Positions 20,477-32,681 of a DNA stretch of 64,000 bases are shown one piece after another. Source of the stretch: Panagrolaimus kolymaensis (taxonomy: Eukaryota > Nematoda > Chromadorea > Rhabditida > Panagrolaimidae). The notes under the pieces were generated by a model, which worked only from the letters and a program-made list of their open reading frames with translations, had not been told where the DNA came from and searched no databases. A program made the position numbers and the translations under genes. Numbering within the stretch: position 1 is the first letter of the stretch; every line of letters starts with the position of its first letter. Location: assembly GCA_028622995.1 (NCBI GenBank), contig JAJQJQ010000023.1, positions 2,480,001 through 2,544,000 on the forward strand. Reading direction: 5' to 3'.

Positions 20477-20620
20477 ATAATTTGTTATTGTTTGTGTATA
20501 CTTTTGTTTTATTTATAAATTTTTTTATTGCACCTTTTCTCTTTTAAAACTGTGGAAATAAAAAGTTATTGTACAAATTTTTTTTATTACAGTGAAATAA
20601 AATATTTTTCATGAAATAAT

Positions 20621-22812
20621 TTATCCACGATTACCGAATAGGTTTTGAAGACCACCCAAAATTCCACCGCCGCCTCCATTCTTGCGGAAATCAGCGACTT
20701 CTTCTTGGAATCGATTTTCTTGGAGCTTTTCAAATGCAGCACATTTTTTATCTTTGAAAATTTCGGGAATCTGCAAAATGGGTTTAAATTTTGCTGTTAT
20801 GGTAATGTTGAAGACTCACCGAATTAGCAGTTGTAGCAGCTTCAAATAAAAGATTGGTTTTAACTTTAGCTCCTTCAATTTCATAATCAACAACAGCCTA
20901 TAAAGAAATTTATAAAAATGTAATAATAAAATTTAAAGGAGCAAGCGACATACATGTTCGCATGCAAGTAATTGATCGGGGTCTCTCTTGCTTACGAAAT
21001 ATTCCATGAGTTCTGAATTTGTGGGAGTGTAGCTGCCTTTCTAAAATCTTAATTTAGTGAACTTCCATGAAAAAATAAAACAAACATCGAGGCCATTATG
21101 ACCAAGCCAATCTCCAATCAAAGCTAATTTGAATGCTTTTCCAAGCAATGGATTATCCAATTGACTGAAAAATTCTTTTTCCAATTCAGCTCTAGATTGT
21201 CCACGTTGATAGAATTTCATCCAAACATCGATGGCTCCTTCCTTTTGCCAATAATCCTTTTGCCATACACTTTTTGAAAATGTTGAACAAAGAGTAAAAT
21301 TAGGATCTTCTGCAGGAGGGCAAAGTTTTACAGTAAGTCGATATGTTCTTTCCGCGGATGCACGACAAAGATTGCCATCTGTATTTTCTAGTAGTTTAAG
21401 TTTGCGTGATTTTTTACACCAATCACAATAATAACATTCTCTGCCACATGTAGCAACATCCATACAACGAAGTTTTCCAAGAGGTTGAATGCTAACATCG
21501 AGTTTCATCGCTAGCTTGCTAATATGGACGTCTAAAAATTTTAATTATGTTTTTGGTGTAATTTGTCTTTCTTCCATTAAACGCTTACTTGGTGGAAGAG
21601 TGACATCAACGCTCATATCAAAGCAATCAGGCCAAGTAATATGTAAAGCTCCTTTATTATCTCTTTCTGCGGGATGACTAAATTTAGGATTACTCAATTT
21701 GATAGGAGCAATGCAATCATATCCCGTAATTTGTTTACAACAAGCCCCTCTTCGAACATCTTTCAATCTTGCAATAAAAAGATTTTTACTTATTATAGCT
21801 TCATATGATCGATCATTAACTTTTCTAACTGAACCAGTGCCAATTGGAACATCTTTATCATTATAAACTACAGTGTTGCCATTTTTATCTGCCACTACTT
21901 TTCCTGCAGAACGACCTTGAGCATCGTAGCATTGAGAAATTCCCGGAGTTTCAGCTGTACAATGATATTTTTCTTGACGCCTTCCAAAAAGTGATTGAGC
22001 GAATTGATCATTGCCAATATCGTGGGCTGATAAATCTGCTTCTGTTCTTTTTCCATTTTGACGAATGGTATAAGCATATGTGCCTTTTTTACCATCTTCC
22101 TGGAAAGGAATTTAATCAAATTCGAAGTGAGATTTGAAAATAAAAAGTTTACTTTATCAACGAATCCAATAGTACCTTCGCCTGTATGATTATCATGCGA
22201 AGCAGGGTTTAATTTAAAATCATATTTTTCATTGGTAGCAAGGAAATCGGTATCTGCAGGATTTTTTAATGAGCCTCGTGCTACAGTATCCAATGTGATA
22301 TTATTATCAGCTTTGAGAAAAGCATGTTTGCCTTCTTCATCATCTTTTATTCGAATTTGGCCTCTTAAAAAGAATCATGAATTTTAATTTTAAGATTATT
22401 GTGAACAAGAAAATGTTAATCATAAGTTCAAATCGTTATATACAACTTACTTATGTCCACCAGCTTGTGCCACGCCACCTTTATCACCAAATTTTTGAAC
22501 TTGTGCTCGTTGGCCATCGGATGTTTCCGCTTGAGCGATGTTTCCAGTAGCTAATGCAGAGAGCTGTTTCTTTTCTGTTAAAAGATCAAGTAAAACTTTA
22601 TCATTTTCGCTTGCATCCAATCCAACTCTTTGAACCTTTAGACCCTTTTTATCCAACCATGTTGAATCAACATCGATATGACGACGCTTTTCATCAATTA
22701 CAGCATGATTAGGTTGTTGAGTTTGTGCCACAGAAAAATCAATAACAATAAATATAAATATTATTAAAACATTAAATAAAATATAATTTAAAGATGGCAA
22801 TCGCGACGACAT
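20621..22812 (-). CDS. unassigned secreted cysteine-rich protein
   Basis: A multi-exon minus-strand gene from Met at 22812 to TAA at 20623-20621, giving about 550-600 residues. The protein begins with a signal peptide (FNVLIIFIFIVIDFSVAQ) and then a polar, Lys/Asp-rich region. The middle (WPDCFDMSVDVTLPP) is joined through a GTAAGC donor to a cysteine cluster (LRCMDVATCGRECYYCDWC) and further cysteines (TVKLCPPAED, FTLCSTF). It ends in a Gly-rich segment (NGGGGGILGGLQNLFGNRG). I do not recognise the family. It has no transmembrane segment apart from the signal, so it is probably extracellular, for example matrix or pseudocoelomic. The paired CxxxC/CxxC pattern suggests disulfide bonding. Six or more introns are about 45-90 nt. 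Confidence 0.6.
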
Positions 22813-23479
22813 TGACTGACGATTTCTTTTATCGAAAAATAAAAAAAAGTCAAGTCAAAGAGAATAATAGTATTTGGTTTTGCGCGATCGCCTAATTTTC
22901 CATGTTATTTTTTTTTTCAATTTCTTATCCGCCTTTATTAATCAATTGTGAGATCGTGCAATTTGTCAAAACCGCTTAAGGGGATTTCAATGTTGTTACT
23001 CTCGTATACATCCTTTTTTTGAAATTATCATCTTCTTGAATCATCACAACCGTTACATAACTCGTTTTTATTACCCTTGCCTATCTTGCTTCTCTAATAA
23101 CCAGATCTTCTTGACTCATCTCCATAATTTCAACGAAAAAATGAATTACATAAAAAAATTGAAGCAAAAAGACAAGGGCTTTTTAAATTTTTAACTATCA
23201 AAAATATCAAAGTATCAAATTTGCGTGAGCTTTTTATAATTCTTGTTTATGCATTTCCGCTTTTATTTTTTGTTGCATTTTGATTGTGAACAAAGTGTTT
23301 ATTTTTTGTTTGTTTTTGAATGGGGTTTTGTTAATAAAAGTTGAGCTCAAAATGTCTTTATATTATAAGGGTAGAAAATAAGATGTGTCAAGCTTTTAGA
23401 AAACTCACAGAATGCTTTTTATATGTGAAAACTTTATCAAATAAATAAAAAACATTATATACAAACAAACAAAAAATGT
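22813..23479. other. intergenic, secreted protein to age-1
   Basis: The upstream region of the secreted-protein gene (minus) and the 3' flank of the PI3-kinase gene (minus). It is AT-rich with T runs; AATAAA motifs on the minus strand near 23435-23450 would serve the kinase. No gene seen. Confidence 0.55.
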
Positions 23480-26400
23480 TCACAAATGTTTGAGGGAATG
23501 GAAAAACCAATTAACTGAAGTTGATAAATCAGATTTGACGACATCGTCAAAGATTTTAAGAAATTGTATTCGAGCTTCTTCTTTTGTTTTATCAAACATG
23601 AGAGAATTTCGAATGAAATCAATATGTTCTTGTTTGGAAAGTTCGGGTAAACCCATACATTGCATCATTCGAAAAAGTACGATAAAGAATCGGGAATTAT
23701 GAAAAAGTACCATAAATCCTTGGGCACATGATTCTCGAAAGGATGTGTATTCGTATGTGTCTCGAAAATTACCTTTGCCTCTCGAAATAATATAAAGAAA
23801 ATGTTCGGTTAAAATGAATTCAGTTCTCTCACGATTAATTCCAAGTTTACGTTTTGTATGGCCGAGAAAATGGCCAAAATCAATGTGAAAAATCTAAAAT
23901 AAGTTTTGCAGAAAATTAAAAAAGTGTGAAAATCACAAACATACTCTTCCATCTTTAGCTAACATAATATTATCTTGATGCCTATCTTTAATTCCCAAAA
24001 CATATGTGGCAATACAATAGCCTGTTAAAGAAGATGTGAACCGATCGACACATTCCATGTATCTAAAACATTCACATTTTTTTATCCTTCATTTCACATT
24101 TATGCTTACTGTTTGCTATCACTTGAACATTTTTGATAAATGTATGTATTGAGAAGTTCATTATGCATTTTAATTGTGGAACTAATTCCTGTGCCAACTT
24201 GAATTTGAAAAAGTGTTTGACAATTTTGAACAACATGAATCATTCCAATCTGAAATTTGGCTTTAAAAAATGTTTTAAACATTAGTTTTTAGCTTACATT
24301 CCTTCCCATGGGCAATACTTCATAAAGGGTCATACAAAAATCTAAATTTTGGGTTTTCCATTTTGCATCCATAATTCTCATAACTTGTAGGGTTAACATA
24401 TCTTGACGTAAATCATCACCATGTTTAAAAAGAATTTGATGCGTTTCTGATGACACTTTTGCTAATGGCTCAGGATTTTTCCATGTTAGTTTTAGAGGCT
24501 GTTTAGCGGATCCAAGAACGCTACATCTTTCGATCCTAAAAATGGAAAGCAAAAATTTGTGTGAATCAATTTTTATTTAATTGCATAAACTCACAACAGC
24601 TCTCCCAAACTTTCTGTTGGATTTAATGGCGAAATCATATGTTGTAATGCTTCCTTATTGGTTTGAAGCTCTTGTTGAAGCCTTTTAGTTGCAAATTCTT
24701 TAGCACCTACGAGTTTAACCATGGCATTTAAATTAGTTAAAACATTTACAAGTTCCACTTGTTTTACGATGGAATCCAAATGGATTGCATTTCCGCGTAA
24801 ATACATTTCAAGGCAAATTGCAATTCTCGAATAATATTGAGGTACTCGAACAACTGTGGGTCCTAATTCATAATATGTCAATTCAGCTCTAAGAAGCCAA
24901 AAAAGTGTATGACCTATTTTATAATTTAATAGTCCACGTTTGACGAGCATTTTAGAAAGAGCTGAATTTGCAAATGGCTCAAAACGAAGCGCCTGAACGA
25001 GCGGAAGGAGATAAAGTTGAAGTTGATCGTTATCCAACGCTCGATCGATACGATCCACAGCGGCATCTCGAATCCATGTATCACAACATCGACCATCAAG
25101 AAGTTCCATGGCTGCATCAACTTGAAGGAGAGGCCATTCAGTGAGCATTCCATAAAGTTCACAAAATAATTCTCTCGTTTTCCAAATGAATGGTAAATCA
25201 ATAATGATAGGTAACATGGATGGAAAATTACTGCTTATCTTTTTTCTTGCTCTCCATAGGAAATGTTGTTCTTCTACAGAAAGTATACGAGTATCCATAA
25301 CTCTTCGCAAATTTGATAACCTTCGAAGATTATCTGAACCCGGTTCAAAGTTATCTATTGGTGCCACCTCTTGTTCAGCAGTGAGACGAGATTTTCGTGT
25401 TTGAAGGATTTTAACAAATTGAAGTACTCTTTCAAATGGTGGATATCGAACTTTATTTCCATAATCGGTTAATTCAATTTCAAGTCGAGCTACATTGTGA
25501 TCATGATTGGAACCAATATTTCCCGCAAGATTCAATAAATTTCTAACATCGCTGCTATCTTTTGGTGGAATAGCATCTTTTGGAAATGGCCAAAAGAATA
25601 TTGTTTTCTTTCCTTGAATTAAAAAATCTTCCCAATCAAATAATCTCATATTAAGCCATCCAATTGGAATTCTTTCCGATCCACCATCTTTACTAGATCG
25701 TTCAGAAATAAGTGAAAAACATAATTGAGCTGATTTTGGAATATCTTTTATGTATAAACCAAAATCAAGCAAGCACTATAAAGACATGCTCAATTTCAAA
25801 AGTTTTATGATTACCACAAAATTCATATTGTTTGAAGAAGTTATAGCTAAAAACTTACATTTCCCCATCGTGGATTACTTGGTGAAACGATTGGTGAATC
25901 TCTCCATGCTAAAATATTATGTCCTGCGGTAACAGCAACTTTAACATAAAGCTTTTCAACGCCCGTAATAATAATATGAGATGCTGTTAATATTCTTACT
26001 TTTAAATCTTCATCCAAATCCCAAAAATTTATTGGTTCTGGTGGAGGCAAATCTTCAGGAGTTATTAGAATTTGAACCTTTCTTTTAATTCCTTTATTTA
26101 AATTTTCTCTTTCCTTTTTTCGTTCTTCTTTTTGTTGAAGTTCAAAAGCTTCACGCTCGACGACAATGTTTCGGGATGCTCGAATAAAAGATGGAACAAA
26201 GATTTCACTTGGTTTTTGCAATTCTGCGAATATCAATTCCTTCAATCTCAAAATTAGCACAGGAGTTTTGTAATTTTCAAAGCATGATCGGAAATACTGA
26301 AAATGCTTTTAATAATTATGCATTAAATGAATTTTTAGACTTACTTCATAGTTTTTTAAAGGGATATCTCGAGTTATATATGATTGCTTTCCAGCAAGTT

Positions 26401-27619
26401 GAAGGATAAAATTATCTGCGTTTTCACGAAACTAAAAAACTTATTTGAATATTTTAAGCTTTCCATTTTTTTTTGTGAACCAACTTCAACGCCTTCCCGA
26501 TTTTTTAAATATTCAATCGCTAATTGTATTAATTCTTTGGGAGTTTTTTCAAGCATATCTCTTCCAATTAAATGTCCAATGGGTGCTACAAATGCATAGT
26601 TATCATCTTCAGTTGGTCGATACCAAATATGCGCGGCTCCTCCAGAACTTTCTATTTTTCGCTTTAACTTTTCCATCGCCCTTTCTTCATTAACTTCTTG
26701 ATTTCCACTAAATTCCATTTCATCCAAATCAGTTTCATATATTTCTGTGCTATCCTCAGGTTTTGATGCAATTGAAAAGCCTCGAAGAACGATTTCTTCA
26801 GAAAATGCATAATGATCCAAACCTTCTGAAGATCGGATCTTTTCTGCATCTTGAATGGAGTCAAATAAATTCATTCGAAATTTTGTGCATTCTTCATCTA
26901 AAGAATTTTCTATGGTTGTAAGTGGAATTCCCACAGAAGATGTAATCTTTTGATTTATATCTTTTTCAATGTCATTGCCTTCAGGTTCTCGAAGACCAAT
27001 CACTGGAATCATGAGGTTCAAACTTTTAATCGTTCGTGTTTCATCGAATATTTCATGCTTGGCACCTTTTTGATCAAAGCAATAAAATACATACATGGTG
27101 TTTTCACATAGCTTTTCTTGTAGGGGATATCTAAAACATATACATATTATTATTTGATGAAACTTTTCTTATAAAAACTCCATACCTTTTAGCTTGTAAA
27201 ATAGCTTCAGGTTTTAACAATGATAAAGTCTTATTCCCAAGGACAGATAAAATAACGGTCATTCCATTGGGCATTAAAATATCCAATTCCACCGCTTCAT
27301 CCGAATCACAAATAGGAAGTCCCATTCGAATTGATTTAATAGCCGCATGATCATCTTCTTCAAGTGTTAAACATTCCACATCTTCTCGAATTTCTTCAAG
27401 ATTATCTCCACCACCTTCAGGAAGTTTTTTAATTTTACTTTTTGAACGTTTTTCAATTGGTGGAAGTTGAGTTAAATCGATGCGATTAATATCAACTCCA
27501 TTAAAACCAACTCTTAATTGTCGAAGACATGGATGAATTCGTTTATGAGGTTTTGGTTTAGATTTAATACAAAATGATCGCTTAACTTTTTGCCGATTTA
27601 ATGGTTCTGGATTTGGCAT
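23480..27619 (-). CDS. age-1: class IA phosphatidylinositol 3-kinase catalytic subunit (AGE-1-like p110)
   Basis: Many minus-strand exons from Met 27619 to TGA 23482-23480 encode about 1,100-1,200 residues. The enzyme makes PI(3,4,5)P3 in insulin-type signalling. In order: an N-terminal extension; the adaptor-binding domain (PNGMTVILSVLGN, LLKPEAILQAKR|YPLQEKLCE); a Ras-binding-like region; a C2 domain (SNPRWGN, IPIGWLNMRLFDWED); the helical domain (QAMELLD-like VDAAMELLDG, IGHTLFWLLRAEL); and the kinase domain, with FKHGDDLRQDMLTLQVMRIM, catalytic FGIKDRHQDNIML, and activation loop FHIDFGHFLG. It ends with the conserved NWFFHSLKHL. The adaptor-binding domain places it in class IA, so it should act with a p85/AAP-1-type adaptor. 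GIKDRH rather than GIGDRH also fits my recollection of AGE-1. Confidence 0.93.
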
Positions 27620-28077
27620 TACAATTGAAGGAATATATGATTTTCTGGAAGCTCAAAATTATTAAAATAAATATCGATTTATATATGCTCTTTTTAACAC
27701 ATTTAATCGGCCAACAAAAAAAAAGAGGAAGAAAGAAGAAGGTGCTGCAAATACATAAACAAAGTGCTTCTTTTTTTAATGCATCACATTTACTCCAGTA
27801 GTTTTTTTTTTCAAATCCAAAAACAAAAAAACAAAAAAGGCGTTTGGAAAGAAAGAAAACTACAAGAGCAAATTATCAATTAACATTTAAAACATCTGAT
27901 ATGAAATATGAACATAAGTGTTGTTGGTTACGATAAACAACAAAAAAGGTAATATTACTAAAGTAACATCACTAAAAAATATTGCTGTAGGCATTCCTAT
28001 CTAAAATGAAACAAGTGAAATTCAAATTTGAGATCATATTTTATTTACAAAACAAAAACTAACAACAAGAAAATAAA
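27620..28077. other. intergenic upstream of age-1
   Basis: An AT-rich spacer with A-rich runs (for example around 27820-27860). It holds the age-1 upstream region and the 3' flank of the MED8 gene. No gene seen. Confidence 0.55.
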
Positions 28078-28818
28078 TTAAGGAGGAGGAGGTAAAGTAC
28101 GACGACGAGAAGTGTCAGAAGTTTTTTGAATTCCTAGTCCACCATAAATTGTACGAACGAGTGTTTCCGTTGAACCCTGATCATATAAAAGTTTTGGAAC
28201 TTCTGGAGGGTTTTTGCTTCGACTCAATTGTTCTGCAGCCCCATTTGCTAGTTGTTCAAGATGTTTATTCATAGTTGCAATTTGTTTTGTAATTTGATCA
28301 ATTTTGGTTGAACTAATATCAGGAAGATCACGTTCAAGTTGTGCTACTTCATCTTCAATTGGTGGAGGAAGCTTTGTTCGAAGAAATGCTGGAGCAGTTT
28401 CATGATTCCACACAGGAACTCGATTTTCAGTTAAGGCCTAAAAAATTTAATTTACTTTTATGATACTTTATATTAGACCCACCATCAACGTTGGATTAAC
28501 ATCAGGAGAAATAGTATGAGGCAAGATAAGTTGATTCTTTAAAAATTCTCCATTGTCTTCATTTGATGTTGATATCAATGATTTTCGTAAATTTGCTTGA
28601 ACGCTTGATAAATCACTTGCAAGAGATGAACATTTTGCGATGAAAGCAGGCCAGGAAACTTTATCTTGAGCATCCAATGACAGGAGAAGTTCTTCAATTC
28701 CTCTTTTAATATTCATAAGTTTTGATTCCAAATTATTGATAGCTGTTTTAACATTTCCTGGTTGATCAATCCTGATAGGCACTGTAATACCTCGAGGATT
28801 TATAGCTGGTTGATTCAT
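28078..28818 (-). CDS. mdt-8: Mediator complex subunit 8 (MED8)
   Basis: Two exons, 28818-28483 and 28437-28078, give 231 residues. MED8 is a head-module subunit of Mediator, which links activators to RNA polymerase II. Recognisable blocks are the N-terminal helix (INNLESKLMNIKRGIEELL), VSWPAFIAKCSSLASDLSSVQANL, the loop ILPHTISPDVNPTLM, and RVPVWNHETAPAFLRTKLPP, which matches the 'grVPvfsHe..P..LRtK..P' signature of the family. A helical C-terminus ends in a poly-proline tail. It lies 590 bp downstream of MED26 on the same strand. Confidence 0.9.
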
Positions 28819-29408
28819 TGCAATACAAAAAAAAATTTGGGCAGTTTTCGTTTATTAATTTGCTTCTACAAAACATAAATCATTTATCAAAAAAGAAAAA
28901 ACAAAATTCAATTAGTTATTAAATAATATATTGGCACATAAACCTTCTGTCAATTTTTTTTGTTGTTTTACAAGAAAAAGAGAAAATAAAATTATTGAAA
29001 GAACATTGGTTACAAGAATGAGAAATACATAAAACATTACAAAACAAGAAAAAAACACGCATCGGAATAAATTTGCTGAGTGAAAGCAACCAACAAAGAC
29101 AAGAAATAATAATGTCGATTAAAAAGGCAATCAAATGGAACGTAAGAGAATTTTCTAATGAGACCGGATTATAAGCATATACATACAATAAAAAAATATT
29201 TTTGTTCCCTCTCAGGATTAAAAAAAACCCGACAATACGCTATGGAAGAGCGCATTGTTTTTTTATGATAAGTTTTTGGTTAGAAATTTATACAATGATA
29301 AAACAAGAAGAAAATACTAAACTCTGATGTGTAAGAAGATATAAAAGAAACAAAGTAAAACAGAGATCAAAAGAGTGAAAAACTAACAATGAATAGGACG
29401 GAAATAAA
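28819..29408. other. intergenic between MED26 and MED8
   Basis: 590 bp holding the MED26 3' flank and the MED8 upstream region, AT-rich. No gene is supported; the 89-codon minus frame has no family features. Confidence 0.5.
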
Positions 29409-32109
29409 CTACAAATCAATTCCTTTTAGAGCTCCATGAAATGCTCTTGGATATGGTAGTTCAATTTTCGGAGATTGATCCTTTGGATAATTGAATTCAA
29501 TGACATCAGGAATACCAACATCAACAAACGGAAAACAGATCAAATCATGGCTGTTCACATTGACGACATAAGAGCTTCGAACATCAGCTGATGCAGCAAC
29601 CTTGGATTTTTCTTCCACACGTCGACGAAGTTCATCAAGAGATGGTATTGAAGCAAACCAATCAACTTTCTTATCCTTTGTTGTTATCGTCGCAGTTTTA
29701 GTTTGCTTCTTATCAGGTTTGACGGTTGGAACATCAGTTTGATCGGCGGCGGAAGTTGTAGGAATGCTACCATCTTTGAAAAAGCGAGATGCTCTTTTGG
29801 TATACTTTCTTTTTTCTCGTTTTTCATCTTGATTTGACAGAGCAAAATTTACTTTCTGTAATAACAAACAAAAAAACAGTTAAAAAAATTTAAGCCAAAC
29901 CAAAAACTTACAGCTTCAATAGGCGGAGAAATTGAATGACTTTTAGGAGGTAAGCTTATTTCAGGAGTTAAATGAGAAGGCAAATTTTCAGATAATTGAG
30001 CAAGTAATTCCGTTGTTGATTGAGCATTTTGTCGAAAAGCAGAAAGTGATTGGTGAGGCACAACAGGTTGTTGAGGAATAAGAGCACTTTTTGAACGTTT
30101 GATTGCTGATGGAGCTTCATTTGGTGAGATGCTAGCTAAAATTTTGCCCATCATTACACGATATCAAGAAGGAAGAATTGTTGAATAGCTTGGTAATTAA
30201 AATTGTTACAACACAAAAAAAGTATTTTGGGATTAGTGGATCATATCACTTTCGCGATAGGATTAAAGAAATCTTTAAAAAAAATTTTATACCAAAAACT
30301 GAAAGTCGCATTTTTTTCCTCAGGTTTTCAATGTCTTTTTTAAAAAAAAGAAAGCTATTTTTTAGAATTGACGGAATGTCGCTATGCCGCATGTTTTGAT
30401 TTTATCATTCGAAAAAAAAGATAACGCTAATTCTTCAAACAAAACCGCTTTCTCATTTCATTATTCGATGACTAGCTGGCTTTCAAAAAAAAAATCAATT
30501 TACCTTCAACTTTTCTTTTTATTACAAGTTTAGCTAAATCAGTGCCATTTTCAAGTTCAACCTTTTCAACAGCTTGGGCCACAAGATCATTACTAGAATC
30601 ATGAGCACCGTTAATGGAACTTGCGGGTGTAAGATTTCCAGGCACCACCCGAGGTGATGAGACTTGACTTTTTGTTATTGAACCTGTATATATTTTTTTA
30701 ATAAATCTCGTATTAAACAAAATTTATCACACCGTCTATTAATCGATGAGGTGTTTGTGGTGTGACTAATCGCCTCATAGCTGGTGACATCGTTGATATT
30801 AACGTTGAGGGTGTTACACCATTTGAACCACCTCCACAGCTTGAAGCTGATCGAGTATATGTTTCCGTTTGTTTCCTCCATTGCTTAATTAATGAGCGAC
30901 ATGCACTCGAAAACTTTGGCATAGACTCTGCGACTCGCTTCCTGATTTCATTGACAGCGCCACCAATTCGAGTACTCTGTAATAATATTTTTTTGTAAAA
31001 TTATAATAAGAATTTTTATGTTATTTGTTTGTTTGTTGATTCTATTTTATTTTTCTTTCGCTAAAGCAATGCTGTCTTTTTTGACTATAATTCCCTCCAA
31101 TTTCGAAACATAAAACAGCCACCACAGCATTGCATAAAAAAAGAGTGGGCTTTTACAAGAGAACATTAAAGATGCAGAGGAATCATCAATGCTCTCTTGT
31201 GCGTATCCATGCGGCTGGTAGTCCACAAGGACGGCCTCGACGCCAGTCTCAACCACCAAAACATCAGTTCTTCCCCTTAGCAGCCGAGCTGGAAGGCTGC
31301 TGGCTGAATTATGGGTGAAGAACAACCAAGCGCGCACCAGGCTGCGCCGCTCGTTTGCTCAAAAAAAATATATTTCAAAGGGGAATAAAAAAAAATATAT
31401 AGGGGAAAAAATTTAGTTGGTTACCTACGATGATTTTTTTACCGTTTTCTTTATTTATTATAGAGTTAGTTAGCTTACCTCTAGATAATCTTTGTTGAGA
31501 TTCAATTTCTCCAATTTATTACAAATAGAGATTCCAGAAGACTCGTCATTCTAAAATCACCAAAATAAGTTATTGCGTTAAAAATTACACGGATAGTTAG
31601 ACTTTTTTCTCTCTCCCAACTTAATATTATTATTTTTTTCGTTATTATTTTTGATCTTTCACTTTTTTGTTATTAACGTGATATAATATAAGAAACAAAA
31701 CAGGCGGTAATAAAAGCATTTATTTAAAATCCTCATTTTTTTAAATGATGGCAGATCTAATTATAATGATATGATAAGAAAAGCAAGATATAAAAGAAAA
31801 ACAAAATGCAAGGAGATTATTTCGCTTTTTTGTAGTTTGCTTGAATTTTGATATCAAAAATACAAAATTCGCGCAATTAAAAAGAAAATGAATTTATGCC
31901 AACTTTTTTTACTTATTTATTATTAATTAATTACAATTTATGATATAGTTTTGCTTACGTACATTATTAGCAGCAGTAAGCAAATCCTGCTTTAACTGCT
32001 CCACCAAAGATGGCGTTGGGGATAGCATACAGCTATCTGATCCCAAGAAATCAGGAGGAGTCGCGAGTCGAGCATTCATCAAATTTGACGGTGCACCACA
32101 AGCTACCAT
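29409..32109 (-). CDS. mdt-26: Mediator subunit 26-like protein with TFIIS N-terminal domain
   Basis: Six exons (32109-31963, 31550-31479, 30976-30733, 30683-30504, 30135-29912, 29855-29409) total 1,314 nt, or 437 residues, with consistent phases. A TFIIS N-terminal (LW) domain spans exons 2-3: ISICNKLEKLNLNKDYLE|STRIGGAVNEIRKR, then FSSACRSLIKQWRKQTE, matching the 'leeTriGk.vn.lrK...A..Li..Wk' signature. Next come Ser/Pro-rich disorder and a basic, Lys-rich C-terminus. In Mediator this subunit contacts elongation factors. TFIIS, elongin A and PNUTS also carry this domain, but domain plus disordered tail and length best fit MED26. Intron 2 (about 500 bp) contains a GC-rich structured block. 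Confidence 0.75.
31060..31370. ncRNA. candidate structured RNA in a MED26 intron (tentative)
   Basis: A GC-rich island in an AT-rich intron. It contains several self-complementary pairs in a row: GCAATGCTGT (about 31066) with ACAGCATTGC (about 31125); ACAAGAGA with TCTCTTGT; GCAGCC...GGCTGC around 31279-31300; and GCGCA...TGCGC near 31333-31348. On the minus strand the block is followed by a T7 run (31132-31138 region) like a Pol III terminator. No known RNA family was recognised, and the strand is not certain. The 96-codon minus frame across it shows no protein family features. Confidence 0.3.
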
Positions 32110-32681
32110 CGTCCAGCTCGACCCGACTGAGAGTCTGAAATAAAGTGCGGCAGATATTTATACTCTGGCAGACACAAGACAACGAACAACCAAAGCAACT
32201 CCGCCTCTAAAAATGAAAAAAATATAAATGTGCGTATTTTCATCAAAGAACAGAAAATAAAGAGAGAAAAACGATGGTTGCTGGCTGCTGCTCTCAGACA
32301 AAAAAAAGAAAAAGAAAAAAGGAATTTTTTTGTTGGTTTTTGTCTGGGTCGATCTCGTGCAGGCATTCTTCATAAGAACAAAATAAAGACAAAATAACTG
32401 CTGGGAATAAAATACATATATCGAGGAGTCTCGAGAAAAAGAATAATTGTAATTGCAATGAGAAAGAAAGTTTCTCACTTATATAAATATGAGGAAGCAT
32501 CAATCGATAAAAATAAAATGATTTGTGAAAAGTGGTGATAAAAGGCTTTAAGGAGTTTATTAAGTTGTACCTTGTAAATATATATATTGTTACCATGGAA
32601 ACTTTGTCATTCCTTCAAGCTAACTAACTACCACCTCTTACAACATGATTATTCACCCCCTTTTTGTTGAATTAATAAAAA
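32110..32681. promoter_or_regulatory. divergent promoter region, MED26 / IFT43
   Basis: 572 bp between two opposed start codons, so it should hold both promoters. It contains short purine-rich tracts and an ATATATATAT stretch near 32578. The several minus-strand open frames here are low-complexity Phe/Leu-rich translations of T tracts and are not called. Confidence 0.45.

Noticed and set aside
31047..31337. 96-codon minus-strand frame in the MED26 intron
   Set aside because: No protein family features, and the same bases are better explained by hairpin structure.
32158..32596. overlapping minus-strand frames of 87-106 codons
   Set aside because: Phe/Leu/Ser-rich translations of A/T runs between divergent promoters; three frames are open at once, which argues for composition.
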